Shown: positions 51,588 through 61,083 of the stretch, piece by piece
Position numbering within the stretch: position 1 is the stretch's first letter
How the letters are laid out: the number at the start of each line of letters is the position of its first letter
NCBI GenBank assembly: GCA_963757115.1
Contig: CAVWQV010000008.1
Location: 248,001-312,000 of the forward strand
Direction of reading: 5' to 3'
Length of the DNA: 64,000 nucleotides
From: CAVWQV01 sp963757115
GTDB lineage: Bacteria; Pseudomonadota; Alphaproteobacteria; Acetobacterales; Acetobacteraceae
Notes under the pieces: model-generated
The model's database searches: none
The model's input: only the letters and a program-made list of their open reading frames with translations
What the model was told of the DNA's origin: nothing
Translations under genes and position numbers: made by a program

Positions 51588-52904
51588 CTATTCGGCGGCC
51601 TTGGCGTGGACCTCGCCGCCGGCCGCGTCGAGTGCTTGAGCGAGGTCGGCCAGGATGTCGTCTACATGCTCAATGCCGATGGACAGCCGCACGTAGCCGG
51701 GCGACACGCCGGTTGCCAGCTGCTCGTCAGCCGACAGCTGCGAGTGCGTGGTGGTCGCGGGATGGATCGCGAGGCTGCGCGCGTCGCCGATGTTGGCAAC
51801 GTGGTAGAACAGCTTGAGCGCGTCGATGAACCGTCGGCCCGCCTCTGCCCCGCCGGCGAGCTCGAACCCGAGCAGTCCGCTTTGGCCCTTGCTCAGGTAC
51901 TTTCGCGTGCGCTCGGCCGCGACCCCCTTGTGGTGCGCGGGGTGGATCACCTTGATCACCTCCGGCCGGCTGGCCAGGAAGTTCGCGGCCGCGAGCCCGT
52001 TTTCGCTGTGCTGTCGCATCCGCAGCGCCAGCGTCTCGATCCCCTGCAGGATCAGGAAGGCATTGAACGGGGCGAGCGGCGCGCCGAGGTCGCGCAGCAG
52101 GGTGACCCGCATCTTGAGGATGTAGGCGATCGGGCCGAGCGGCTTGACGGCTTGGGTCCAGACCGCGCCGTGATAGCTCGGGTCCGGGGTGTTGAGGGCG
52201 GGCTGGCGCTCCTTGTGCGCCTCCCAATCGAAATTGCCGCCGTCGACCACGATGCCCGCGATCGAGTTGCCGTGCCCGCCGAGATACTTGGTGGCCGAGT
52301 ACATCACCACGGCGGCGCCGTGATCGAACGGCCGCACCAGCAAGGGTGCGGCGGTGTTGTCCATGACGAGAGGGATGCCGAACTTGCGGCCGATGGCGGC
52401 GACCTCCGCAATCGGAAAGGCGGCGAGCTTCGGGTTCGGCAATGTCTCGGCGTAGTAGACGCGGGTGCGGTCGTCGGTGGCCCGCGCGAACGCTTCCGGA
52501 TCCTCCGGATCGACGAAGCGCGCCTCGATACCCTGGTCCTTCAGCGTGTTCGCGAACAGGTTCCAGGTACCGCCGTAGAGGTCGGTCGAACTCACGATAT
52601 TGTCGCCCGCGCGAGCCAGGTTCAGCACGGAGAACGCCGAGGCCGCCTGGCCCGAGCCCAAAGCCAGCGCCGCGACCCCGCCCTCGAGCGCCGCCACCCG
52701 CTTTTCGAGCGCGTCGACGGTCGGGTTCATGATGCGGGTGTAGATGTTGCCGAGCTCCTTGAGCCCGAACAGGCTCGCCGCGTGCTCGGCGCTGTCGAAC
52801 TGGTAGGAGGTCGTCTGATAGATCGGCACGGCGACGGCGTTGGTCGCGCTGTCGCGCCGCCAGCCCGCGTGCAACGCCAGCGTTTCCGGATGCTTGGACG
52901 TCAT
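51588..52904 (-). CDS. metY: O-acetylhomoserine aminocarboxypropyltransferase / sulfhydrylase
   Basis: 438 residues, intact. PLP enzyme that makes homocysteine from O-acetylhomoserine and sulfide. Family start TSKHPETLALHAGWRRDSAT then PIYQTTSYQFDSAEHAASLF, GSGQAASAFSVLNLARAGDN, the PLP lysine in MYSATKYLGGHGNSIAG, and KLFYHVANIGDARSLAIHPA TTTHSQLS (two pieces). ATG 52904 is preferred; GTG 52910 is closer to the AGGAG site and possible. A GC-rich hairpin sits in the leader. Confidence 0.95.
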   Translation of the reverse strand: MTSKHPETLALHAGWRRDSATNAVAVPIYQTTSYQFDSAEHAASLFGLKELGNIYTRIMNPTVDALEKRVAALEGGVAALALGSGQAASAFSVLNLARAGDNIVSSTDLYGGTWNLFANTLKDQGIEARFVDPEDPEAFARATDDRTRVYYAETLPNPKLAAFPIAEVAAIGRKFGIPLVMDNTAAPLLVRPFDHGAAVVMYSATKYLGGHGNSIAGIVVDGGNFDWEAHKERQPALNTPDPSYHGAVWTQAVKPLGPIAYILKMRVTLLRDLGAPLAPFNAFLILQGIETLALRMRQHSENGLAAANFLASRPEVIKVIHPAHHKGVAAERTRKYLSKGQSGLLGFELAGGAEAGRRFIDALKLFYHVANIGDARSLAIHPATTTHSQLSADEQLATGVSPGYVRLSIGIEHVDDILADLAQALDAAGGEVHAKAAE

Positions 52905-52928
52905 ATCCACTTTTCTCCTATGTGGTTT

Positions 52929-52949
52929 GCGGCGCGGGCCCGCGGCCGC
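52929..52949 (-). promoter_or_regulatory. GC-rich hairpin in the metY leader
   Basis: Near-palindrome with arms GCGGCGCGGG (52929-52938) and CCCGCGGCCGC (52939-52949), one bulged base, about 12 bp upstream of the metY ribosome site. It could attenuate or block translation. I do not recognise a SAM riboswitch fold around it. Confidence 0.35.
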
Positions 52950-52981
52950 GAGTATATTAGCCTCGGCGCAGTGTCTAGTGT

Positions 52982-53737
52982 CTATTCCTGGGCGCGGTGA
53001 CGGGCCAGGATGTCGTGCGCGCGGGTAAGTGCCGCGGCGAACCTTTCGGCCGGCAAGGCTCCGGAGAACAGGCCATGGCCGTCCAGGAAGAACGAGGGCA
53101 CGCCGTTCACGCCGGCTTCGCGCGCCTGCCGGTCGGCCTCTCGCACCTCCGCTTCCAACCGATCGCTGCTCAGAAAGTCGAGCACCGCCGCCCTGCTCAT
53201 TCCAGTGCTGGCCGCGCAGTCAGCAAGGAGGCCGGCTTCCCCGAGATCGCCGCCTTCGACGAAGTAGGCCTCGAACAAGGCTTCCACCACTGCGTCCTGC
53301 GTGCCTTCTTCGCCGGCAAGCCAAATCAGGCGGTGCGCATGCACCGTATTCGGCGTCCGTTGCAGCAAGTGCAAGCGGAACCGGAGGCCGACGGCAGCAG
53401 CCGCTTCGGTAACCTGACGGTCGAGTTGCTCCGAACGCTCAAGGCTGCCGAACTTCGCCCGCCGGTAGTCTCGCCGATCGACGCCCTCGCGGGGCATGTC
53501 GGGATTGAGCTGAAACGGGTGCCAGTAAACTCCGAACCGGAGCCCCTGGCTTGCGACGATCGGCAACGCCCGCTCCATTTGGCGTTTGCCGATGTAGCAC
53601 CACGGGCAGATCACATCCGACACGACATCAATGCGCGCCGGGCTCGTTCGCGATTCTGGCGACAGGTCCCCGTCTGCCGCTTCGTTGCCGGAGCTTTTTG
53701 ATCCGAGCAAAGCCTCGTCGTGAACTTGATCCACCAC
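52982..53737 (-). CDS. DsbA-family (FrnE-like) thiol oxidoreductase
   Basis: 251 residues from GTG 53737, which follows GGAGGCGAAC. The thioredoxin-fold active site is RIDVVSDVICPWCYIGKRQM (CPWC), with HPFQLNPDMPREGVDRRDYR, NTVHAHRLIWLAGEEG and the cis-Pro loop AGVNGVPSFFLDGHGLFSGA. No signal peptide is present, so it belongs to the cytoplasmic FrnE/2-hydroxychromene isomerase-like branch, linked to oxidative stress in other bacteria. It converges on nothing and lies upstream of metY by 70 bp. Confidence 0.9.
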   Translation of the reverse strand: MVDQVHDEALLGSKSSGNEAADGDLSPESRTSPARIDVVSDVICPWCYIGKRQMERALPIVASQGLRFGVYWHPFQLNPDMPREGVDRRDYRRAKFGSLERSEQLDRQVTEAAAAVGLRFRLHLLQRTPNTVHAHRLIWLAGEEGTQDAVVEALFEAYFVEGGDLGEAGLLADCAASTGMSRAAVLDFLSSDRLEAEVREADRQAREAGVNGVPSFFLDGHGLFSGALPAERFAAALTRAHDILARHRAQE

Positions 53738-53896
53738 GTTCGCCTCCGTGCGGTTCTGCAAAGAATGGGAGCGATGGCGGAAGGATGCCAGTATGCTCGC
53801 GTGGTTCGTGCCCGCGCCGCGCATTCGATCACCTCGCGGAGCAAACCCATGGCACGTTGCGCGTTGGCGATTGCGTCAATGGAGGAAGGGACCGCG

Positions 53897-54061
53897 ATGA
53901 GCGACCGGAAGGGCGACCCCGAGCATAAGCGGCCACGAGAGGAAAAGATCGACCAGGCGGTGGAGGAGACGTTCCCGGCAAGCGATCCGCCGTCCAACAC
54001 CCCGGCGCCCGGGTCGCGCAAGGCCGAACAGATCGAACAAAAGCCGGGAAAGGGGAGTTAG
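53897..54061 (+). CDS. Small hydrophilic disordered protein (VEETFPASDPPS motif)
   Basis: 54 residues. ATG 53897 follows a strong GGAGGAAGGG site. The sequence is highly charged and proline-rich: MSDRKGDPEHKRPREEKIDQ, then AVEETFPASDPPSNTPAPGS. The ETFPASDPP motif recurs in many small uncharacterised proteobacterial proteins, often near stress genes. No fold predicted. Confidence 0.72.
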   Translation: MSDRKGDPEHKRPREEKIDQAVEETFPASDPPSNTPAPGSRKAEQIEQKPGKGS

Positions 54062-54301
54062 ATGCCGCAACCGCAACATCCGGGCGAACAGGCCAGTGCC
54101 GAGAAGGGCGACGAGGCCGCGCGAAAAAAGGACCCTCACGGCGTCGGGTCGCAAAATGACGAAGGCGACAAGCCGACCGCCTATCCGCAGATCCGACCGC
54201 CACGAAACGGAACAGGCGTCTCAGAAGGGCGATTAGAAGCTGCGGCGGTGCCAGGCGCGGTCCGACGACCGCTGCCCGCCGCGCCCGTCCGCGTAGAGTG
54301 A
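54062..54301 (+). CDS. Small hydrophilic disordered protein
   Basis: 79 residues. ATG 54062 directly abuts the preceding TAG, and GGGGAG lies upstream, so the two small genes are coupled. The sequence is charged and low in hydrophobics (MPQPQHPGEQASAEKGDEAA, RKKDPHGVGSQNDEGDKPTA); the last 25 residues become Arg/Pro/Val rich and may reflect a missed earlier stop. No domain recognised. Confidence 0.5.
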   Translation: MPQPQHPGEQASAEKGDEAARKKDPHGVGSQNDEGDKPTAYPQIRPPRNGTGVSEGRLEAAAVPGAVRRPLPAAPVRVE

Positions 54302-54372
54302 CGGATCACCGCACCGCCGGATGGGAAAATGTCTCGAGCCCGAATCAAGAGAGGCGCCGTGACGTGCTTCAG

Positions 54373-54397
54373 GCCGGAAGTGACGTAATCTTCCGGC
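54373..54397. terminator. Hairpin between convergent genes
   Basis: Perfect 8-bp stem GCCGGAAG (54373-54380) / CTTCCGGC (54390-54397) with a 9-base loop, between the end of the small hydrophilic gene (+) and the membrane protein gene (-). It is suitably placed for bidirectional termination. Confidence 0.5.
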
Positions 54398-54444
54398 GGT
54401 CTGGGTCTCCGCCGCATGATCGCTGGGAGTTCTGAGACTGGCTT

Positions 54445-54957
54445 TCAGAGCTGTCCCGAAGCCGGGCGGCTCATTCCGCCCACGATCGCAGCCACGAACA
54501 CGGCGCCGGTGAGGCTGACCATGATGCACAGCCAGCGCAGGCGAAGCGCGGTCGCCGCCTCTTCGGCGAGGAACTGGGCGCGCACCGCGGCCCGCTCGCG
54601 CGTGATGCGCTCCTCCGGGGTGCCCACGCCGTCGATCACTGCCGCGGCGCTTTCGCCGAGGCGCGGGCGAAGGGCTGCAAGGGCGGCCGACGGATCGGGG
54701 CCGCGCGCCGCCTCCAGAGCCGCATCGAGCGCCGCCTCCCGCGCGAAGCCACGCTCCATTGGGATCGGCAGGGCGTAGGTCGCGAACACGCCGCTCAGCC
54801 CGGCGATGAAGAAGGCCATGGCCGCGAAGCCCATCCAGCTGCCGTTGACGCGCCCAAGCATGGCCATTTCCCACGGAGTGCTGCACATCGGGCCGCGCCA
54901 GTAAGGCGTCAATGCGGCCGGTGCGCTTAACCGACCGTCAAGGATTGCGTCCCTCAT
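54445..54957 (-). CDS. Small membrane protein of unknown function
   Basis: 170 residues from ATG 54957 (internal ATGs at 54888 and 54867 are also possible starts). Two hydrophobic segments, MGFAAMAFFIAGLSGVFATY and LCIMVSLTGAVFVAAIVGGM, flank a helical charged region rich in Ala, Glu and Arg (RGFAREAALDAALEAARGPD, RITRERAAVRAQFLAEEAAT). The topology is that of a hairpin membrane protein with an ~85-residue loop. No family recognised. Confidence 0.65.
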   Translation of the reverse strand: MRDAILDGRLSAPAALTPYWRGPMCSTPWEMAMLGRVNGSWMGFAAMAFFIAGLSGVFATYALPIPMERGFAREAALDAALEAARGPDPSAALAALRPRLGESAAAVIDGVGTPEERITRERAAVRAQFLAEEAATALRLRWLCIMVSLTGAVFVAAIVGGMSRPASGQL

Positions 54958-54976
54958 TTGCGCGCGGAGGCTCGCG

Positions 54977-55876
54977 ATGCTCTTGGACGCCGTGCGTCAA
55001 TGGTTCGGCCCGCGCACCAGCACGGTCAGGCCGGATCCGGCGCGTTCCGCCGACCAGCCAGAGAACGCGCTGGTCGTCACCGCGTCCGAGCCGCCGCCGA
55101 CAGCATGGACCACGGCGCGGCTCGGCTTGAGCGAGCGATTGTGGGGGGAAGGCTTCCTGTTCCCGGGAGGGGCCGAAGAGACGCTCCGCCTCGTCGCTCC
55201 GCTCGGCCTAAACGGGGAGTTGAACCTGCTACTCGTGGGGGCGGGTGCCGGAGGTCCGCCGCGCGTCATCGGGGCGCAATTCGGCGCGTGGGTGGCCGGG
55301 TTCGAGGCCGATCCCGGCCTTGCCGGCCTTGCGGCTGAGCGCTGCAACGGCGCCCGGCTCGGCGGCCGCGCCAAGGTCGAGATGTGGAACCCGCAAGCGC
55401 CGAGCCTGCGGGCGCAAGCCTACCACCACGGCCTTGCTCTCGAGCCGCTCCGCAACGCGCAGTTTTCGGCCGTTCTCTCCGCCATCACCTCCGCCCTGCG
55501 GCCCGGGGGGCAGCTGGTGATGGTCGATCTCGTTGCCGACGAGGCGCTCGATCACGCCGAGCCAACAGTTGCGGCTTGGCGCCAGGCCGAGCGGCGCTCC
55601 GCCGACCTGCCGACGGAGCGCGGGGTGACGCGCATGTTGGGGCGTCTCGGATTCGAGGTTCGCTTGGCCGAGGACATCACGGATCGCCACGTGCGTCTGG
55701 CGACCGCCGGCTGGAGTAGTTTCCTGCGCGGCCTCGACGAACGGCCGAGCGCTTCGGCCGCCCCGGTCCTGGTGTCGGAAGCCGAGCTGTGGGCACTGAG
55801 GCTGCGGCTGATCCGCGGCGGACGGTTGCGCATGGTCCGTTGGCAGGCCTACGCGCCGCGTCGCCCGGGCCAATGA
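54977..55876 (+). CDS. SAM-methyltransferase-fold protein
   Basis: 299 residues. ATG 54977 with GGAGGCTCGCG upstream. A Rossmann-like segment NLLLVGAGAGGPPRVIGAQF and FEADPGLAGLAAERCNGARL look like SAM-binding motifs I and II, followed by ALRPGGQLVMVDLVADEALD, the usual post-motif helix/strand. The final ~100 residues are a separate helical part (RMLGRLGFEVRLAEDITDRH). It resembles class I methyltransferases but weakly at the acidic-loop motif. Substrate unknown. Confidence 0.72.
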   Translation: MLLDAVRQWFGPRTSTVRPDPARSADQPENALVVTASEPPPTAWTTARLGLSERLWGEGFLFPGGAEETLRLVAPLGLNGELNLLLVGAGAGGPPRVIGAQFGAWVAGFEADPGLAGLAAERCNGARLGGRAKVEMWNPQAPSLRAQAYHHGLALEPLRNAQFSAVLSAITSALRPGGQLVMVDLVADEALDHAEPTVAAWRQAERRSADLPTERGVTRMLGRLGFEVRLAEDITDRHVRLATAGWSSFLRGLDERPSASAAPVLVSEAELWALRLRLIRGGRLRMVRWQAYAPRRPGQ

Positions 55877-55950
55877 TTGACACCAGGGGGAGCCTGCGTA
55901 AACCGCGCGGCTCGCGTCGCGCCTGGCGGCGCCGTGTCGGAAGCGTGGTC

Positions 55951-56076
55951 ATGAAAGTCCGCAACAGCCTGAAGTCGGCGAAGGCCCGGGACAAGAACTG
56001 CCGGGTGGTCCGTCGGCATGGGCGCGTCTACGTCATCAACAAGAAGAACCCGCGCATGAAGGCGCGGCAGGGCTAG
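55951..56076 (+). CDS. rpmJ: 50S ribosomal protein L36, cysteine-poor alphaproteobacterial form
   Basis: 41 residues: MKVRNSLKSAKARDKNCRVV, RRHGRVYVINKKNPRMKARQ plus G. Only one Cys is present, so the C4/C2HC zinc finger of classical L36 is missing, as is normal for the alphaproteobacterial C-minus type. It stands alone, away from the ribosomal operons, which is usual for this form. Confidence 0.95.
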   Translation: MKVRNSLKSAKARDKNCRVVRRHGRVYVINKKNPRMKARQG

Positions 56077-56201
56077 CGGCCGACCAGGCCTCGCGGCTTC
56101 GTTCTCGGGCGCCTGCAACCCGGGCCCGGTTCTACGCTTCTGCATTCTTGCCCGCAGCCGGATCGGTCGCCATGTTTGCCGGCGCGGGAGGGACACTGCG
56201 C

Positions 56202-57640
56202 ATGATCCGGCAACCAGAACCGAAAGCCGACGTGCTGGCCCGGCGCGAGGAGATCGCGAGCGGGTTGCGCGCGCTGCTGCCCGCCGAGGCGGTCATCACG
56301 GACGCGCTCCGCCTCAAGCCTTATGAAACGGATGGGCTGCCGGCCTACCGGCAGCCGCCGATGGCCGTGGTGCTGCCGTCCACGACCGAGCAGGTCGCCG
56401 CCGTGATGGCGTTCTGCCATGCCAACGGCGTCCGGGTGGTGCCGCGCGGGGCCGGAACCAGCCTTTCGGGCGGCGCGCTCCCCATGGCAGATGCGGTGGT
56501 GCTGGGCCTGATGCGGCTCAACCGCATTCTCGATATCGACTTCGCCGACCGCTGCGCGCGGGTGCAGGCCGGCGTGACCAACATCTCGATCACCGAAGCG
56601 GTGGCGGCGAACGGCTTCTTCTACGCGCCCGACCCGTCGAGCCAGCTCGCCTGCATGATCGGCGGCAACGTCGGCGATGAACTCGGGCGGCGCGCATTGC
56701 CTCAAATACGGCGTCACCGCCAATAACCTGCTCGGCCTCAAGGTGGTCACCGTCGAGGGCGAGATCGTCGAGATCGGCGGCGCGCATCTCGATGCCGCCG
56801 GCTACGACTGGCTCGGCCTGCTGACCGGCAGCGAAGGGCAGCTCGCCATCGTGACGGAGGTGACGGTGCGCATCCTGCGCGGCCCCGAGGGTGCGCGGGC
56901 CATGCTCGCCGCCTTCCGCTCCAACGAGGTCGCCGGCGCCTGCGTGGATGCGATCATCGGCTCCGGCATCATCCCGGTGGCGCTCGAGTTCATGGACCGC
57001 CCGGCGATCCATGCCTGCGAGCATTTCGCCCATGCCGGGTATCCGCTCGACGCGGAAGCCATGCTCATCATCGAGGTGGAAGGCAGCGAAGCGGAGCAGG
57101 ACGCGCTGCTCGACCGCATCCGCGCCATCTGCGAGCGGCACGACCCGATCAGCCTGAAGGTGTCGGGATCGGTCGCGGAGTCACTGGCGATCTGGAAAGG
57201 CCGGAAGGGCGCGTTCGGTGCCGTGGGGCGGATCAGTCCCGATTACATGTGCATGGACGGCACCATCCCGACCAGCCGGCTGCCCGATGTGCTCCGCCGC
57301 ATCGGTGAGATGAGCGATGCCTACGGGCTCAAGGTCGCCAACATCTTCCATGCCGGCGACGGCAATCTGCATCCTCTCATCATGTTCGACGCCAATGACG
57401 CCGACAGCTTCCATCGCGCCGAGCAGTTCGGCGCCGACATCCTCACACTTTGCGTCGAGGTGGGCGGCTGCCTGACGGGCGAGCACGGCGTGGGCGTGGA
57501 GAAGCGCGACCTGATGGGGACCCAGTTCACCGGTATCGAGCTCGACCAGCAGCGGCGCATCAAGAGCGCGTTCGACCCTGGCTGGCTGCTGAACCCCAAC
57601 AAGGTGTTCCCGCTGGACGAAGCCCGCCGCCGCGGCATGA
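56202..57640 (+). CDS. glcD: Glycolate oxidase subunit GlcD, FAD-binding (two frameshifts)
   Basis: About 479 residues after removal of two apparent extra bases (about 56675-56680 and 57620-57625), which makes the span exactly divisible. PCMH-type FAD domain: VVPRGAGTSLSGGALPM, YAPDPSSQLACMIGGNVG, then NSGGAHCLKYGVTANNLLGL, and the C-terminal NIFHAGDGNLHPLIMFD and GCLTGEHGVGVEKRDLM, ending NPNKVFPLDEA. With the second correction the gene ends DEAAAAA with its TGA overlapping the glcE ATG. It oxidises glycolate (or D-lactate) to glyoxylate with GlcEF. Confidence 0.92.
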
Positions 57641-58851
57641 GCGAGACCGCCCCGGCCGAGGAGGCGGCCATCGCCTGCCGCCGTGGCCGAGGCCGCTGCC
57701 TCCCACGAGCCGTTGCTGATCACCGGGCGGGGAACGAAGGCGCGATGCTGCGCCCGGTGCAGGCCGCGCGGAGCCTGTCGACCAGGAACCATGCCGGGGT
57801 CACGCTCTACTCGCCGAAGGAGCTGGTGTTCGCCGCCCGCGCCGGGACGCACGCTCGCGGCCGTGGAGGCGGAGCTCGCGGCACAGGGACAACACCTGAT
57901 CGCCGAGCCGCCCGATTTATCGGCGCTGCTCGGAACGGCCGAGGCGGGAACGGCGGGCGATCAGACGCTGGGTGGGGTGGTCGCGGCCAATCTCTCCGGG
58001 CCGCGTCGGATCGCGTCGGGGGCGATGCGCGACCATGTGCTCGGCGTTCGCGCCGTGAACGGGACGGGCGAGGTGATCCGCTCCGGCGGGCGCGTGCTGA
58101 AGAACGTCACCGGGCTCGATCTCTGCAAGCTGTTTACCGGCAGCCACGGCACGCTCGCGGTGCTCACCGAAATCACGTTGAAAGTGTTGCCGGCGCCCGA
58201 GCGGACCGGAACGCTCGCACTTCCCGGCCTTGACGCCGAGGCCGGCGTCCGGGCGCTCGCCGCCGCGCTCGGCTCGCCATTCGGCGTGACCGGCGCGGCC
58301 TGGCTTCCGGCCGACGCGGCGGCGCTTGTGCCCGAACTCGCGGGTTTCGGCGCGGCGGTCGCGCTTGCTCGCGTCGAGGATTTCGAGGCGAGCGTGTCCT
58401 ATCGTCTCGGCCGATTGCGCGATCTCGTCGGGTCGGGGCTGCCGAGCTGATCGACGATGAGCCGAGCCGCGCCGTATGGCGGGCCGTGCGCGACGTCGCG
58501 CCCTTGCCAGCGGAGCCGGAGGACGCAATGTGGCGCGTCTCGGTGCGGCCTCCGCTGGGGCCGGGCGTGTGGCGGTGGCGGGCTCGGCGGCGCGTGGTTC
58601 CTCGACTGGGGCGGCGGCCTGGTGTGGATCGCCGGGCCAGCGACGGCCGAGGCGCACGCGGCGGTGGCGGAGGCGGCGATGGCGGCGGGCGGGACATGGA
58701 CAGCTGATGCGCGCGCCGGAGCCGTTGCGCGCGGCCGTGGACGTGGTGCCGCCGGAGCCGCCGCCGCTCGCGGCGATCACGCGGCGGGTGAAGTCGGCGC
58801 TCGATCCGCACGGCATCCTCAATCCCGGGCCGCATCTACGCCGGAGTATAG
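57637..58851 (+). CDS. glcE: Glycolate oxidase subunit GlcE (many frameshifts)
   Basis: About 404 residues can be assembled only by moving between frames at least six times (near 57676, 57742, 57845, 58440, 58575, 58695 and 58835). Pieces in order: MSETAPAEEAAIA, VAEAAASHEPLLITGRGTK, AMLRPVQAARSLSTRNHAGV, TLAAVEAELAAQGQHLIAEP, GDQTLGGVVAANLSGPRRIA, GLDLCKLFTGSHGTLAVLTE, then WFLDWGGGLVWIAGPATA and the end DPHGILNPG/IYAGV. All are typical of GlcE. Either poor sequence or a pseudogene; conservation of every block favours error. Confidence 0.72.
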
Positions 58852-58855
58852 GCTA

Positions 58856-60190
58856 ATGCAGACCAGTTTCACCGCCGAGCAGCTGCGCGATCCGGACATC
58901 GCCTCGTCCAACCAGGTGCTGCGGACCTGCGTGCATTGCGGCTTCTGCACCGCGACCTGCCCGACCTTCCTGCTGCTCGGCGACGAACTCGACAGCCCGC
59001 GCGGCCGCATCTACCTCATGAAGGACATGCTGGAGAGCGGCCGGCCGGCGACCGAGGAGGTGGTGCGCCACATCGACCGTTGCCTTTCCTGCCTGTCCTG
59101 CATGACGACGTGCCCCTCGGGCGTGAACTACATGCACCTCGTCGATCACGCGCGGTCCTATATCGAGCAGACCTATCGCCGGCCGTGGCACGAGCGGGCG
59201 ATGCGGCGCGCGCTGGGCTTCGTTCTGCCGCGCCCGGCCGTGTTTCGGGCGGCGCTGGCCGGGGCGCGGCTCGCGCGGCCGTTCGCGCGCTTCTCCCGGG
59301 CGACAGCCGGCCGGCCAAGCGTCTGCGCGCCATGCTCGACCTGGCGCCGTCCCGCATCGCCGCCCGGAGCGTCACCGAGCGGCCCGCGGTGCATCGGGCC
59401 GAGGGCACGCGCCGCGCCCGCGTCGCGTTGCTGACGGGCTGCGCGCAGCAGGTGCTGGCGCCCTCGATCAACGAGGCGACGATCCGGCTGCTCACCCGCA
59501 TGGGGGTGGAGGTGGTGGTGGCCGAGGGCTCCGGCTGCTGCGGCGCGCTCACCCATCACATGGGCCAGCATGACGGCACCATGGAGCGCGTCCGGCGCAA
59601 CATCGCGGCCTGGAGCCGGGAAGCGGAGGGCGAGGGCCTCGACGCCGTGGTGATCAACGCATCGGGCTGCGGCACCACCGTCAAGGATTACGGGTGGATG
59701 TTCCGCAACGAGCCGTCGCCCTGGCGCGAGCGCGCGGAGCGTGTGTCTGCGCTCGCCTGCGACATCAGCGAGCTTCTCGTGCGGCCTGGACTACGCGCCG
59801 ACGCGCGAGCCGACGGGCTTGACGGTGGCCTACCACGCTGCGTGCAGCCTCCAGCACGGCCAGCAGATCCGCGACGAGCCGAAGGCGCTGCTGCGGACGG
59901 CCGGGTTCACCGTCGTGGAGCCGGTCGAGCCGCACATCTGCTGCGGCTCGGCCGGCACCTACAATCTGCTGCAGCCGGACATCGCTGGGCAGCTTCGCGC
60001 TCGCAAGTTGCAGAACCTAGCGGCGACCGCGCCGGATCTGGTCGCATCCGGCAACATCGGCTGCCTCACCCAGCTCGGCGGCGGCGGTTTGCCAATGGTG
60101 CATACGGTGGAGCTGCTGGACTGGATGGCGGGGGGACCACGGCCAGAAGCACTTACGCAAGCGGCTGCAATCTCGAGCGCGGCGGCGTAG
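58856..60190 (+). CDS. glcF: Glycolate oxidase iron-sulfur subunit GlcF (two frameshifts)
   Basis: About 444 residues. Two [4Fe-4S] motifs: RTCVHCGFCTATCPTFLLLG and CLSCLSCMTTCPSGVNYMHL, followed by CCG-domain segments ALLTGCAQQVLAPSINEATI, EGSGCCGALTHHMGQHDGTM, YHAACSLQHGQQIRDEPKAL and HICCGSAGTYNLLQPDIAGQ. Shifts lie near 59300-59310 and 59780-59790. It passes electrons from GlcDE toward the quinone pool. Start ATG 58856, 4 bp after the glcE stop. Confidence 0.9.
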
Positions 60191-60197
60191 TTGCCGC

Positions 60198-60813
60198 ATG
60201 AACGTGAGCTGGCTGCCCGCTTGCTTGCCCATCGCGAAGCCTGACAGGAACTTGTGGGTGCAGCGCGCCCGGATATGCACCATCCTTCTCTGTGCCACCC
60301 CGGCGCTGGCGCAGCCGCCCGCGCAGGGGCGGCGGGTGATCCTCGATCATATGCTCGACACCCTCCGGTCGGCGCAGAGCGAAGCGGAGGCGGCGCCGAT
60401 AGAGGCGCGGATCGAGCATGTGTGGCTGGAGCAGGGGTCGGCATCGGTGTCGCTGCTGATCGCACGCGGGCATCCGCAATCTCGGCGCCGGGGTCACCCA
60501 GGACGCGTTCGACGACTTTGACGCGGCGATCGCGCTCGACCCGACCGTCGCGGAAGCTTGGTACCGCCGCGCGCTGGCACGCTTAGCTCTCGGCGACTCG
60601 CGTGGTGCCGTGCGCGACATCGAGGAAACGCTGCACCGCGAGCCGCGCTTTTTCCCCGCGTTCCGCACCCTGGCCGGCATCGCCGAAAGCCGGCAGGACT
60701 GGAAGGGCGCCTATGCCGCCTGGACCAAGCTGCTGGAGATCGACCCGAAAACGCCCGGCGGGGCCGAGAAGCTGAAGGACCTAAAGCGCCGCGCGTTCGG
60801 CGACGTGACGTGA
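60198..60813 (+). CDS. Exported TPR protein (frameshifted)
   Basis: About 205 residues. The leader includes a hydrophobic segment TILLCATPALAQPPAQG typical of a signal peptide preceded by a basic stretch, so the true start may be an internal codon. TPR units follow: HMLDTLRSAQSEAEAAPIEA, then after a shift at about 60470-60480 DAFDDFDAAIALDPTVAEAW, YRRALARLALGDSRGAVRDI, and ESRQDWKGAYAAWTKLLEID. This type of protein is common downstream of glc operons in Acetobacteraceae. The 3' end overlaps a convergent gene by 33 bp. Confidence 0.78.
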
Positions 60814-61083
60814 GCGGCGGGGCTTCGCGAGCCGCGCGGGCACGGCCGGCCACGCCGGTGTCATCGATACCCAAACCTGACCGTCAGATGCGGTCCTGAC
60901 GTCAACCGCCCGGCGCGTGCTCGGCCAGAACCGGGCGATGTCGTCGCGCAGCTCCGCGTCCGAGAGGCCGCACGCACGGGCATCGCGCGCGTAGGCGGCG
61001 ATCCGGTCCATCACCTGGGGCGAAGCCGCGACCGACTTCTGTCCGGCACGGTTGAAGACGAGCAGCTGAACGGTGGTAGTCAT
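60781..61083 (-). CDS. Small protein of unknown function
   Basis: 100 residues from ATG 61083. MTTTVQLLVFNRAGQKSVAA, SPQVMDRIAAYARDARACGL SDAELRDDIARFWPSTRRAV (two pieces). The middle helices look like a short regulatory or toxin-antitoxin-type fold, but I recognise no family. The C-terminal end is basic and overlaps the TPR gene on the opposite strand. Confidence 0.5.
   Translation of the reverse strand: MTTTVQLLVFNRAGQKSVAASPQVMDRIAAYARDARACGLSDAELRDDIARFWPSTRRAVDVRTASDGQVWVSMTPAWPAVPARLAKPRRSRHVAERAAL

Noticed and set aside
52905..52990. Possible SAM riboswitch upstream of metY
   Set aside because: A GC-rich hairpin is present but I cannot match the conserved core of SAM-II or SAM/SAH classes; a covariance-model search would decide.
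50496..53000. Very long open plus-strand frame (about 834 codons) opposite the SDR and metY genes
   Set aside because: It is a high-GC shadow frame: composition is Arg/Gly/His rich with no domain, and the minus strand carries two complete enzymes with all motifs.
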